A stretch of 64,000 nucleotides of DNA, from positions 124,001 to 188,000 of the forward strand of contig NZ_JASKMT010000001.1 in NCBI RefSeq assembly GCF_030124175.1, in the 5' to 3' direction. Position 1 is the stretch's first letter. Every line of letters begins with the position of its first letter. The stretch comes from Streptomyces sp. 549. Its GTDB lineage: Bacteria > Actinomycetota > Actinomycetes > Streptomycetales > Streptomycetaceae. Positions 33,575 to 41,912 of the stretch are shown here, in pieces. Both the position numbers and the translations under genes were made by a program. The notes beneath the pieces are model-generated. The model was not told the DNA's origin. It made no database searches and saw only the letters and a list, made by a program, of their open reading frames with translations.

Positions 33575-34645
33575 CTACCGCAACGGGACGCGCAGGGAGG
33601 AGCGGCCGGCTCGCCAGCACGTCAGCAGGTGGTCCGCGAGTGCCTGCTCGGTGAACTCCGTCGCGTCCATGCCGAAGGCCACGTCCGCCTCCAGCCCGGG
33701 CTCCTGGCGGAGCAGGTCCGCCACCACGTCCCTCCGCACGATCTGCTCGTGCACCGCGTCGGCCTCCACGTGCTCCCGGTAGAAGTGCGCGGCGGCCTCC
33801 CCCGCATCCAGCCGCTCCATGGCCTGCGCCAGACGCCGGGAGGCGGGCGAGGAGGTGATCTCGACCGCCGCGAAGTGGCCGACGAGCGCGCCGCGCAGGG
33901 TGCGGTGCAGGCCGAACAGCGACATCAGGTTGACCAGGGTGAGCATCGGCGCCGGCGCGGCGTCCAGATGGGCTCCGTAGGCCGGGTCCAGTCCCAGGTC
34001 CGCCAGCAGCGCGGCGAACAGCTCGGCGTGCACCCGGTCGCCGCGCCCGGCGCCGAACTCGTCGAACTCCACGGCGACCATGGCGGCCTTCGCCTGTCCG
34101 CGCAGCCGGGGAATGACCCAGGCGTGCGGATCGGCCTCCTTCAGGTGGTAGAGCGAACGCTGGGCGGCGTACTCCCGCACCTGCCACAGCTCTCCGCGCT
34201 CGCTCGCCAGGAAGTGCGACACACCGTCGCCGTCGACGGGCTCCACGAGCAGGCCCGCCATCGCGTCGGCCACCGCGGTGTGCCGGGTGGCGTCCTCGCG
34301 CAGCGCGCCGAGGAAGCGGCCCTCCAGGGCGGCCCGCAGCCGCAGCAGTTCCGGGTCCCACTCCCAGTCACCGCTGACCTGTGCGAAGGAGGCGTAGTGC
34401 AGCTCGTAGCAGAGGTAGAGCGCCAGTTGCAGGTCGTCGCCGTACGGGTCGGCCGCCTGCACCGGGTCGGGGGCGCCGGCGGACCGCTCGGGCAGCAGCC
34501 GGGCGCCGCCGGGCGGGCCGGACAGCGCGCGGATCACGGCGTCCGACAGCTCTCCTCTGCCGGGGGGAAGGGCGGGGCCGGTGGCGGCGATCTGCCGGGG
34601 CGGCTCCGGCCGGGCCGGCAGGGTGTCGGGGGTGGCCGACGGCAT
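33575..34645 (-). CDS. Iron-containing redox enzyme, heme-oxygenase-like fold
   Basis: A 356-aa member of the heme-oxygenase-like di-iron family (related to TenA, CADD and SznF-type oxygenases). Metal-binding residues are visible in helices: LYLCYELHY, then EFDEFGAGRGDRVHAELFA with paired Glu and His, and AAHFYREHVEADAVHEQ with further His, Glu and Asp ligands. Such enzymes use a di-iron centre to oxidise small molecules. ATG at 34645 is chosen because AAGGAG lies 6 bases upstream; GTG at 34660 would include that site. Converges on the CDGSH gene, a possible electron donor. Confidence 0.85.
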   Translation of the reverse strand: MPSATPDTLPARPEPPRQIAATGPALPPGRGELSDAVIRALSGPPGGARLLPERSAGAPDPVQAADPYGDDLQLALYLCYELHYASFAQVSGDWEWDPELLRLRAALEGRFLGALREDATRHTAVADAMAGLLVEPVDGDGVSHFLASERGELWQVREYAAQRSLYHLKEADPHAWVIPRLRGQAKAAMVAVEFDEFGAGRGDRVHAELFAALLADLGLDPAYGAHLDAAPAPMLTLVNLMSLFGLHRTLRGALVGHFAAVEITSSPASRRLAQAMERLDAGEAAAHFYREHVEADAVHEQIVRRDVVADLLRQEPGLEADVAFGMDATEFTEQALADHLLTCWRAGRSSLRVPLR

Positions 34646-34823
34646 CGGGTGCTCCTTCACTGGGCGAGGACGCCTTGGGGACGCGCCTCCTCGGACGGCC
34701 GCTGGGATGCCGCCCGTCCAATGCGGGGGTGCGGCGCGCGGCCGTCACCGGGTTCCCGGCGCCCCGGGCAGCAAACCAGCGGGTGATCACCGCGCCTGAG
34801 GATGAGCTGGGCGTGCCCGCAGG

Positions 34824-35801
34824 TCAGTCGGCCGGCGGGGCGTCGGGCAGCGGCCCGGTCGCCTGGGCTCCCGCGCGGGTTGTCGCCGCCGCTCCCACCC
34901 GTACCGCGTGGCGCACGGCGTCCGGCAGCGGGTCGCCGACGGACAGCCGCCAGGCCAGGGCGCCGGTGAACGCGTCTCCGGCGCCGGTGGTGTCCACCGC
35001 GGTCACCTGCGGGCTGGGCACGCTCCGCACGCCGTCAGGTGTCGCCAGCACCGCTCCCGCCGCGCCGCGGGTCACCACCACCGAGCGGGGTCCGCGTCCC
35101 AGCAGCGCCGTCGCCCACTCGTGCGCGTCGGGGCTCTGCGCGGGCTCCGCAGCGTCACCCGGACCGTCCGCCAGCAGGGTCCGCGCCTCGTGCTCGTTGC
35201 AGACCAGCGGATCGCAGACGGCCAGCACCTCGGGCGGCACGCCCCCCGGCGGAGAGGGATTCAGGACCACCCGGGCCCCGGCCGCGGTCGCGGCGCCCGC
35301 CGCGGCGCGCACCGTCTCCGGCGGGATCTCCCGCTGCAGCGAGACCACCCGGGCGGCTTCGAACAGCGGACCGGCGGCGTGCACGTCGTCCGGGGTCAGC
35401 CGGGCGTTCGCCCCCGGCGCGACCACGATGCTGTTGTCGCCCTCGCAGTCCACCGTGATCAGCGCGACACCGGTGGGCCCGGCCCCGGTCAGCAGCGCGT
35501 CGGTGCGCACCCCGGCCTCCGCCAGCGAGGCGGCGACCAGCCGGCCGTGCGCGTCGTCTCCGACGCGGGCCAGTAGGGCCACTCGCGCGCCGAGCCGGGC
35601 GGCGGCCACCGCCTGGTTCGCGCCCTTGCCGCCGGGGCTCGTCACCAGGTCACCGCCGAGCACGGTCTCCCCCGGCCCGGGCCGCCGCTCGACCGCCGTG
35701 GTGAGGTCGACGTTCGCCGACCCGACGACCAGCAGGTCCAGGCCCTGCCCCGGCGCGGCGGGGCCGACGGCAGCCGGGCCCTGCTCCCTCGACGGGCTCA
35801 C
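34824..35801 (-). CDS. rbsK: Ribokinase (PfkB family)
   Basis: A 325-aa sugar kinase that would phosphorylate ribose at O5. Signature 1 is TSPGGKGANQAVAAARLG near residue 55, and signature 2 is VDTTGAGDAFTGALAW with the catalytic Asp and anion hole GAGD. N-terminal VVGSANVDLTTAV and the monovalent-ion region ATTRAGAQ also match. GTG at 35801 overlaps the TGA of the upstream YchJ gene (GTGA), so the two are translated together. No ribose transporter or hydrolase is near. Confidence 0.93.
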   Translation of the reverse strand: MSPSREQGPAAVGPAAPGQGLDLLVVGSANVDLTTAVERRPGPGETVLGGDLVTSPGGKGANQAVAAARLGARVALLARVGDDAHGRLVAASLAEAGVRTDALLTGAGPTGVALITVDCEGDNSIVVAPGANARLTPDDVHAAGPLFEAARVVSLQREIPPETVRAAAGAATAAGARVVLNPSPPGGVPPEVLAVCDPLVCNEHEARTLLADGPGDAAEPAQSPDAHEWATALLGRGPRSVVVTRGAAGAVLATPDGVRSVPSPQVTAVDTTGAGDAFTGALAWRLSVGDPLPDAVRHAVRVGAAATTRAGAQATGPLPDAPPAD

Positions 35802-36238
35802 GGCAGGATCTCGCCGTCCACGTAGACCCAGGCGCCCTCATGCCGCACGAATCGGCTCCGCTCGTGCAGCGCGCCGGCCCGGCCCTTCTCGGTGAAGTGC
35901 GCCCGGAACTCGACGGTCCCCTCCTGGTGGAACGCGGTCCCGCCGCTCTCGGCCAGCACATCGAGGCCCGTCCAGCGTGTGCCGGCGTCGAGACCGAGGT
36001 GGCCGGGCCGGGTGGCGGGGTGCCAGCTGCGCAGCAGGTACGCCTCGTCGCGGACGGCGAACGCCGCGTAGCGCGAGCGCATCAGCCGCACGGGTGAGGG
36101 CGCGGCGGCCTCGCCCCGGTGCAGCGGGCAACAGCAGTCCGCGTAGCCGGCGGGCAGGCCGCAGGGGCAGCCGTCGAGCGGCTTCGGGGTGCGCCGGGTG
36201 GGAACGTCACGGGGTGGGGGCGGGGTGCGTCGGGCCAT
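35798..36238 (-). CDS. YchJ-family SEC-C-motif protein
   Basis: A 146-aa UPF0225/YchJ protein. The N-terminal zinc knuckle CPCGLPAGYADCCCPLH is of the SEC-C type; the rest is the NTF2-like YchJ domain with LMRSRYAAFAVRDEAYLLRS, FRAHFTEKG and HERSRFVRHEGAWVYVDGE. Cellular role is unknown. Coupled to ribokinase by a 4-base overlap; a 14-bp hairpin separates it from the DoxX gene upstream. Confidence 0.93.
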   Translation of the reverse strand: MARRTPPPPRDVPTRRTPKPLDGCPCGLPAGYADCCCPLHRGEAAAPSPVRLMRSRYAAFAVRDEAYLLRSWHPATRPGHLGLDAGTRWTGLDVLAESGGTAFHQEGTVEFRAHFTEKGRAGALHERSRFVRHEGAWVYVDGEILP

Positions 36239-36278
36239 ACGACCAGTGTGGCGGAACGGCCCCGCCCCGAGCTGCCGC

Positions 36279-36314
36279 CGGTGGGCCGCGCGCTGTTCCG
36301 CGCGCGGCCCACCG
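36279..36314 (-). terminator. 14-bp hairpin terminator
   Basis: Arms 36279-36292 and 36301-36314 pair perfectly with an 8-base loop, just after the DoxX stop at 36339 and before the YchJ start. Confidence 0.8.
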
Positions 36315-36338
36315 CCGGGAGGGGGCCTCAGCGGCGGT

Positions 36339-36725
36339 TCAGCGACCGCTGCGGGCCGGGGCGTCGCGCGCGACGCTGCGCGCCCACAGCACCAGCGGTA
36401 CCTGGAGCGGCACCCGGCCGTACATCGCGGCCCGCACCGGCAGCGGCCGGTTCCGCCAGTCCCGGGCCATCTTGACGTTGGCCGGGAGTACCGCGACGAA
36501 GAAGGCCGCCGTGGCGAGCGCGCCGACGCGGCGGGTGCGAGGCACCGCGACGGCCGCGGCCAGCAGCAGCTCGGCGACGCCGCTCACCCGGGTCCAGGTC
36601 CGGGCACTGCCGGGAAGGGACGACGGCACGATCGCGTCGAAGGGGCGCGGCACGGCGAAGTGCGCCACTCCGGCGGTGGCCAGCAGGCCGACCAGCAGCC
36701 GCGCGGATCGGTCGGTGGGGGTCAC
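36339..36725 (-). CDS. DoxX-family membrane protein
   Basis: A 128-aa protein with four short helices: RLLVGLLATAGVAHFAVP, VSGVAELLLAAAVAVP, ALATAAFFVAVLPANVKMA and the C-terminal LQVPLVLWARSV. The order and the internal PANVKMA are typical of DoxX/DUF417-like membrane proteins. Function uncertain; some members act in thiol redox balance. GTG at 36725 follows GGGAG; longer open frame upstream is proline-rich non-coding sequence. Confidence 0.82.
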   Translation of the reverse strand: MTPTDRSARLLVGLLATAGVAHFAVPRPFDAIVPSSLPGSARTWTRVSGVAELLLAAAVAVPRTRRVGALATAAFFVAVLPANVKMARDWRNRPLPVRAAMYGRVPLQVPLVLWARSVARDAPARSGR

Positions 36726-36929
36726 GGGCTCTCCCAGGGGCTGCGGTACGGCGGTGCGAGGGGGCGAGCCCATTCTTACCGTGGGGTAACCGCCGGCGAC
36801 AGGGGCCGCCGGTTCCGAACCGGCAACGGACCTCCGCCACCCCGGACAGAGGTCCGTGCCGGGCGGAGGCGGCGGGGGCACGCGGCGCGGTGGCGGTGGC
36901 ACGGTCGCGGGGCCTTGCCACGAGGTCTG

Positions 36930-37787
36930 CTACGGCTTGCGGGCCACGCCGCAGTAGAAGGCCACCTCTTCCGGCTCTTCCGGCTCTTCCGGCTCTTCCG
37001 GCTCACCGCCGAACGGCGACGGCTCGGGGCGCCAGCGCGAGCAGGAGACGACCCCGGGCTCCAGCAGGTCCATGCCGTCGAAGAACGTCGCGACCTCCTC
37101 CGGGGTCCGCTGGTGCAGCTTGGGCGTGCCCACCGAGTTCCAGAACCTGACCGCCTCGTCCACGTCGGTGAGGCCGGGCGCGGTGATGGTGTGCGACAGC
37201 ACCAGGTAGCTGCCGGACGGCACCGCGTCGACCAGGGTCCGGATGATCGACCGGGCCCGGTCGGTGTCGGCGACGAACATGACGATGCCCAGCAGCATGA
37301 TCGCGGTCGGCTTTCCGAGGTCGAGCGTGCGCGTCGCCTCCCGCAGGATGGACTCCGGGTCGTGCAGGTCGGCCTCGACGTAGTCTGTGGCGCCCTCGGA
37401 TGTGCTGGTGAGCAGCGCCCTGGCGTGGGTCAGTACCAGGGGGTCGTTGTCGACGTAGACGATGCGCGACTCCGGAGCCACCCGCTGGGCCACCTCGTGC
37501 GTGTTGTCCGCGGTGGGCAGGCCGGTGCCGATGTCGAGGAACTGCCGGATGCCGGCGTCCTGCCCCAGGTGGCGCACGGCACGCCCGAGGAAGGCCCGGT
37601 CGGCGCGGGCGTAGTCGAGGATGCCCGGGTGGAGCTGGCGGATCTGGTCGCCGGCGGCGCGGTCCACCTCGTAGTTGTCCTTGCCGCCCAGCCAGTGGTT
37701 CCACATCCGGGCCGAGTGCGGCACGGTCGAGTCGATCCGGGACAACACCTGGTCGGAGTCTTCGGAGTGGTCGGAGCCCGAGGTCAT
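36930..37787 (-). CDS. SAM-dependent methyltransferase, Methyltransf_19 (DUF574)
   Basis: A 285-aa methyltransferase of the family expanded in Streptomyces. Family signatures are HSARMWNHWLGGKDNYEVD, ARADRAFLGRAVRHL and QFLDIGTGLPTADNTHEVAQ (SAM site), then VYVDNDPLVLTHA. Substrate unknown. The C-terminus carries a run of Glu-Glu-Pro repeats made by a 9-bp DNA repeat, just before the final VAFYCGVARKP. AGGAG lies 6 bases before the second ATG (37787), preferred over the ATG two codons earlier that touches it. Confidence 0.92.
   Translation of the reverse strand: MTSGSDHSEDSDQVLSRIDSTVPHSARMWNHWLGGKDNYEVDRAAGDQIRQLHPGILDYARADRAFLGRAVRHLGQDAGIRQFLDIGTGLPTADNTHEVAQRVAPESRIVYVDNDPLVLTHARALLTSTSEGATDYVEADLHDPESILREATRTLDLGKPTAIMLLGIVMFVADTDRARSIIRTLVDAVPSGSYLVLSHTITAPGLTDVDEAVRFWNSVGTPKLHQRTPEEVATFFDGMDLLEPGVVSCSRWRPEPSPFGGEPEEPEEPEEPEEVAFYCGVARKP
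36965..37000. repeat. Four tandem 9-bp units in the methyltransferase gene
   Basis: The unit CTCTTCCGG repeats four times exactly. In the coding strand it gives Glu-Glu-Pro. The 9-bp period is shared with the arrays at 30506 and 38158 but the sequence is not. Confidence 0.9.
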
Positions 37788-38054
37788 GAGCATCTCCTGT
37801 CGTACGTGGCGCGCCTGTACCGGCACCAACGTAAGCCCAAGCGGTCGCCGTGACAGGTACCTTGCCGCGTCGACCTGGCCGAATCCCGTCGTCGCCGTCG
37901 GCCGGTCAGCGCGGCGGCACCGGAGCGGGAGGCGGGGGCCGACCGAACCGCCCAGTGGTCTGGACCAGTTGGGGCGCCAGTGGTTAAGGTCCTGGCACGG
38001 CGCCGCGCACCGCGTGCGGTGCCGCCGACCGGCCGCGCCGACGACAGGACCGTG

Positions 38055-39308
38055 GTGATCGACCTCATAGTGGTGCTCCGAGCCGAGGACGCCGTGCTGG
38101 ACTTCCTCTCCGTACTGGCCGCGACGGACGGAGGTGACGCGGGGGTACTGATCGCCGACCGGGCCGACCGGGCCGACCGGGCCGACCGGGGGATCTTCGT
38201 GCCGCTCCCCGCCGGTGCCGCCCTGGCCGAACGGCTGGAACTGCTCGGTGCCCACGTCCGCCCACTGCCCGCAGACCACCCTGACGACGCACCCGCCGTG
38301 TCCTCGCCGGGACCGTCCTCACCCGTGCCGTCGTCGCCCGTGCCGTCCTCGCCGGGCCCGGACGCCCTGGCGGCCGCCGTCCTGCGCGCGGCCGACGGCC
38401 GCCCGGCACGCCTGTGGACGCACTCCCCGGCGGACAACAGGCGCACCCGGGGGCGCCTGGGCCGCGACCTGGCGGCGGCCGGCCACGGCCTGCCGGTGAG
38501 CCACGCGGTGGGCCACTCGCCTTACCTGCAGGTGGTGAGCGACCGCGACGTTCCGCTTTGCAGGCGGCAGGCCGCCGCCAAGACCGACTTCGTCAACCGC
38601 TTCTGCTCCGGCCTGTTACTCGCCGAGGCCTCCTCCCCCGGGGCCGCGGAGTACGTCGTGGACACCGCACGGGTACCGGCCGCCGAGCGCTTCTTCGCCG
38701 CCCGAGCCGAGGAGCGCGACCGCCTCTTCGCGCTGCTGGGCAGCCTCGGCGACGAGGCCGCCTCGGTCGCCGACCCCTGGGAGTTCGGCACCTCCGCCTA
38801 CGAGGCCGAGCGGTTGGACGCCACCGCGGCCTGGATCGCCCGGCACCGCACGCCGGACGACGGACCGCTGGTAGAACTGGGCGCCTGCGAGGGCGCGTTG
38901 ACAACCCGACTGGCCGGCAAGGGCTTCACCGTGCATGCCACCGAGCCCAATCCCGCCTTCCACACGCGCCTCGCCGCGGCGGACGCCCCCGGCATCACCG
39001 TGCACCGGCTGGACCTCGCCGCGCTCGCCGCGGGCCGGGGACCGCGGGGCAGCGCCGTACTGCTGGTGGAGATGCTCTACTACGGCCAACCGCCGCACCT
39101 GCTGGACGGGTTGACCGGCGACCTGCTGTTCGTGGCGCTGGCCCCGGAAACCCTCGACGCCGTCCTGGCACCTTGGCTGGAAACCTCCCCCCGCTGGTAC
39201 GAGGCCGAGCGCACCCGACTGGTCGCACCGCGACTGGAAGCGGTGTGCGAGGGACGCGCCTACCTGGGCAAGCGCGGCAGCACCGGCGTACTCCTGGCCT
39301 CCCGGTGA
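38055..39308 (+). CDS. NodS-like SAM methyltransferase with N-terminal domain
   Basis: 417 aa from a GTG at 38055 with AGGA upstream (start uncertain; the frame is open from 37980). Residues 1-150 form an alpha/beta domain of unknown role, interrupted by a repeat loop (ADRADRADR) and a Ser/Pro loop. Residues about 180-230 contain KTDFVNRFCSGLLL, and the C-terminal half is a class I methyltransferase resembling NodS: DPWEFGTSAYEAERLDAT, VELGACEGALTTRLAGKG (SAM motif) and VHATEPNP. NodS N-methylates de-N-acetylated glucosamine in Nod factors. The next gene, a PIG-L deacetylase, overlaps by 4 bases, so the pair may deacetylate then methylate an amino sugar. Confidence 0.8.
   Translation: MIDLIVVLRAEDAVLDFLSVLAATDGGDAGVLIADRADRADRADRGIFVPLPAGAALAERLELLGAHVRPLPADHPDDAPAVSSPGPSSPVPSSPVPSSPGPDALAAAVLRAADGRPARLWTHSPADNRRTRGRLGRDLAAAGHGLPVSHAVGHSPYLQVVSDRDVPLCRRQAAAKTDFVNRFCSGLLLAEASSPGAAEYVVDTARVPAAERFFAARAEERDRLFALLGSLGDEAASVADPWEFGTSAYEAERLDATAAWIARHRTPDDGPLVELGACEGALTTRLAGKGFTVHATEPNPAFHTRLAAADAPGITVHRLDLAALAAGRGPRGSAVLLVEMLYYGQPPHLLDGLTGDLLFVALAPETLDAVLAPWLETSPRWYEAERTRLVAPRLEAVCEGRAYLGKRGSTGVLLASR
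38158..38193. repeat. 9-bp tandem repeat in NodS-like gene
   Basis: About four units of GACCGGGCC (the last one diverges) encode Ala-Asp-Arg repeats. A second coding repeat of Ser/Pro codons follows at about 38300-38365. Both expand loops of the N-terminal domain without breaking frame. Confidence 0.8.
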
Positions 39309-40066
39309 CCGCGCCCGAACCGGACGCGGAGAGCTGGCGCACGGTGGTCGTCTCACCGCACTTCGACGACGCCGCGCTGTCCCTGGGCGGGTTGCTGCCG
39401 CTGCTGCCCCGGCCCGCCGTGGTGGTCACCGTGCACGGTGGCGCGCCGCCGCCGGGCGCGGAGACCTCCTGGTGGGACCGGGAGTGCGGTTTCTCCACCG
39501 CCGCGGAGGCCCACCGGGTGCGCGTCGCCGAGGACGCCGAGGCCTGCGCTCTGCTCGGTGCCCGGCCCGTGCCGCTGGACGAGCCGGACGGGCCCTACCG
39601 GGACGCGGAAAGGGGCTTCCCCTCCCTGGTCCCGCTGCTGCGCCGGGCGTCCGCCGACGCCAGGGTGCTGCTGCCGCTCGGTACCAACCAGCCCGACCAC
39701 GCACGCGTCCGCCGCGAGTGCCTGCGCACGCTCTCCGGGTTGCCGTCCGGCCGTCGGCCGGCGGTGTCCGTCTACGCCGACCTGCCCTACACCGGGCACC
39801 TGCCCGGCTGGGGCACCGAGCCGGGCGGCCGACTGGAGGAGTCGCTGCGGGCCAGCACCGACTTCGGCCCGGCGTTCCGCGAGCTGTCCCAGACGCACCG
39901 GATCGGACCGGTGCGCCTGCTCCGTCTGGACGACGGGCAGTGGGCGCGGAAGCGGGCCGCGGTGTGCTGCCACGCCTCGCAGCTCGCCGCGCTCGGCCAG
40001 GGCCACGGGTGCTTCCTCAGCCGCGAGGGGCCGCTGCACGCGGAGGCCGTCTGGCCGCTGCTGTGA
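39305..40066 (+). CDS. PIG-L/LmbE-family deacetylase
   Basis: A 253-aa zinc-dependent de-N-acetylase of the family of MshB, BshB and LmbE. The metal and catalytic signature is SPHFDDAALSLGG (His19, Asp21, Asp22); the third ligand is in NQPDHARVRRE, where His replaces the second half of the usual HxDH. Members remove acetyl from N-acetylglucosaminides, mycothiol precursors or antibiotics. GTG start overlaps the NodS-like stop (GTGA). The gene ends inside a 30-bp hairpin. Confidence 0.88.
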   Translation: MTAPEPDAESWRTVVVSPHFDDAALSLGGLLPLLPRPAVVVTVHGGAPPPGAETSWWDRECGFSTAAEAHRVRVAEDAEACALLGARPVPLDEPDGPYRDAERGFPSLVPLLRRASADARVLLPLGTNQPDHARVRRECLRTLSGLPSGRRPAVSVYADLPYTGHLPGWGTEPGGRLEESLRASTDFGPAFRELSQTHRIGPVRLLRLDDGQWARKRAAVCCHASQLAALGQGHGCFLSREGPLHAEAVWPLL

Positions 40067-40128
40067 CCCCGGCCGGAGGCGCACGCGGTCGGCGGGCTCG
40101 CCGACCGCGTGCGCCTCCGGCCGGGGTC
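40065..40128. terminator. Perfect 30-bp hairpin with 4-base loop
   Basis: Arms 40065-40094 and 40099-40128 are exact complements, the longest in the window; the left arm begins in the PIG-L stop codon. It lies between convergent genes and would end both. A repeat this long and exact may also come from a mobile element end. Confidence 0.88.
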
Positions 40129-40139
40129 GGCCCCGCGTC

Positions 40140-41309
40140 TCAGCCCTGGCGGCCGCGCCAGTCGAGGCAGACCACCATCGCGTCGTCCTGGGACTGCGGC
40201 TCCCCCCGGTAGCCGGTGAGTTCGCGCAGCACGGCGCGGGGCACCTGCGAGGGGGGCAGCAGGCGGGAGTTGGTCACCGCGCGGGCGAGGGCCCGTTCGC
40301 TGTAGCGCTCCCCGGCGGGCGACGCCACGTCGTAGACGCCGTCGCTGACGAACAGCAGCCGGTCACCACGCTCGACGGTCAGGTTCTGCACCGTGTACAC
40401 GGTGTCCTCGAACATCCCAAGCGGCAGCTGGGCCTCCAGCTCCACGGGTTCCACCACGCCGTCGCGCAGCCGCCAGACCTTCGGTGAGCCCGCGTCCACG
40501 ATCTGCACCTCGCCGGTGGCCAGGTCGAAACGCAGCAGCAGCACCGACACATGCGCGGCGCCCCGGTGCTGGCCGTAGATCGCCTGGTCGGCGAGGCAGG
40601 CCTGCCCGACGAGGTCCAGCCCGGCCCGGCGGGCGTTGCGGAGCGCGTTGACGGCCAGGTTGGTGAGCAGCGCCGCCTCGATGCCCTCCCCCATGCCGTT
40701 GCTGACGGTCAGGGTGAGGTCCTGGCCCGACGTGGACCAGTCGAAGTTGTCGCCGTGGATGGCGTAGGCGGGTTCCAACTGCGCTCCGAGTTCGTACTCG
40801 GGGCGGGTGCAGGACCGGCCGGGCAGCAGCTGCCACTGCATCTCGGCGGCGAGCGTGAGCCGCTCGGCCCGCCGGGCCTGGAGGTACAGGTCGGTGTCGC
40901 GCTCGGCGACGACGATCTCGTGGCCGAGGACCTCGGCGACGTCCACCAGCTGGTTGACCATGTCCTCGGAGTAGACGTCAGCGGGCACGGTCACCGCCAG
41001 CACGCCAAGCCGGTCTCCCCGGACCGACACGGGGAGGTGTGCGGTGACGCTGTCGGGGCAGTCGTCCGAGCGGATATATGGTTGCTGGGCTCCGAAGGCC
41101 CTTCCGGACGCGCTGCTGTGGACGGAGAGGGGCACTGCGGTGTAGGGCAGTGCGTCGACGGGCTGAAGTATGGTCATCGCGTAGTCGGCCATCAACAGCT
41201 CCACCGTGGTGGCTGCGAAGTGCTTGATCAGTGCGTGACGAACCGCCTCCGGCAGTTCATGAGGTGCGGCACTGCGCAAGGCGCGCTCCACAGCCGCGAA
41301 TCTGTCCAC
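40140..41309 (-). CDS. SpoIIE/PP2C-type phosphatase with GAF-like sensor
   Basis: 389 aa from GTG at 41309. Residues about 1-165 form a GAF-like sensor; about 185-385 form the SpoIIE phosphatase domain (EMQWQLLPGR, VSNGMGEGIEAALLTNLAVN, GAAHVSVLLLRFD, DRLLFVSDGVYD and DDAMVVCL). The metal motif reads HGDNFDW instead of the usual GGDWYD, yet the first Asp is kept. It should dephosphorylate a STAS protein. Divergent from a MarR gene and beside the Rsb operon, so its substrate may be the RsbS-type protein there. Ribosome site is weak. Confidence 0.87.
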   Translation of the reverse strand: MDRFAAVERALRSAAPHELPEAVRHALIKHFAATTVELLMADYAMTILQPVDALPYTAVPLSVHSSASGRAFGAQQPYIRSDDCPDSVTAHLPVSVRGDRLGVLAVTVPADVYSEDMVNQLVDVAEVLGHEIVVAERDTDLYLQARRAERLTLAAEMQWQLLPGRSCTRPEYELGAQLEPAYAIHGDNFDWSTSGQDLTLTVSNGMGEGIEAALLTNLAVNALRNARRAGLDLVGQACLADQAIYGQHRGAAHVSVLLLRFDLATGEVQIVDAGSPKVWRLRDGVVEPVELEAQLPLGMFEDTVYTVQNLTVERGDRLLFVSDGVYDVASPAGERYSERALARAVTNSRLLPPSQVPRAVLRELTGYRGEPQSQDDAMVVCLDWRGRQG

Positions 41310-41405
41310 CGTTGTTGACCGCTTTCTCGAAGAACGCCATTCAGAAGGAGCAAAGCACCAGTCAGTCCGCCGGGGGCTGACAAGGCCGATTCGGAGTGTC
41401 ACAGT

Positions 41406-41912
41406 ATGGGCGTGAATTCCGCCGCCTCGCACCGAAGGGCTCAGGACGCCGCTCATGCGTCGCGCGAGGTCATCGAGCTGCTCGAGGTGCTGTGGGAGCG
41501 GGGCCGGGACGCCGTCTCATCCGCCCCGGTGTCGTCCTCGCAGCTGAGGGTGATGTACATCCTCGACCGCGACGAGGGCATCAACCTGCGCACGCTGGGC
41601 GAGGTGCTGGGCGCCGCGCCCTCCTCGGTGAGCAGGCTGTGTGACCGACTGCACGCGCTGGGGTTCGTCGAGCGGTCGCCCAGCCAGGTCAGCCGCCGGG
41701 AACTGCAGCTGCGGCTGACCGCCCGGGGCAAGGCATACCTGCGGGACCTGCGGTCGCGGCGCGAGGTGGCGCTGCTGAACGCGATAGACGGCATGCCCGC
41801 GTCGGCACGCACGGCGTTGATCGAGGGCCTGGCCAGTTTCCGGTCCGCGGTGGAGGAGGCCCCTCCGATCCGGGTGCCGGGCCGTTCCGAGCGTTCTTCC
41901 CGGACGGCGTGA
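41406..41912 (+). CDS. MarR-family transcriptional regulator
   Basis: A 168-aa winged-helix regulator: SSSQLRVMYILDRDEGINLR, then recognition helix AAPSSVSRLCDRLHALGFVE and wing SPSQVSRRELQLRLTARG. MarR proteins usually respond to small phenolic or oxidising ligands. The start lies 96 bases from the divergent phosphatase start, so it probably regulates that promoter and its own. Start ATG chosen by frame; ribosome site poor, possibly leaderless. Confidence 0.9.
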   Translation: MGVNSAASHRRAQDAAHASREVIELLEVLWERGRDAVSSAPVSSSQLRVMYILDRDEGINLRTLGEVLGAAPSSVSRLCDRLHALGFVERSPSQVSRRELQLRLTARGKAYLRDLRSRREVALLNAIDGMPASARTALIEGLASFRSAVEEAPPIRVPGRSERSSRTA

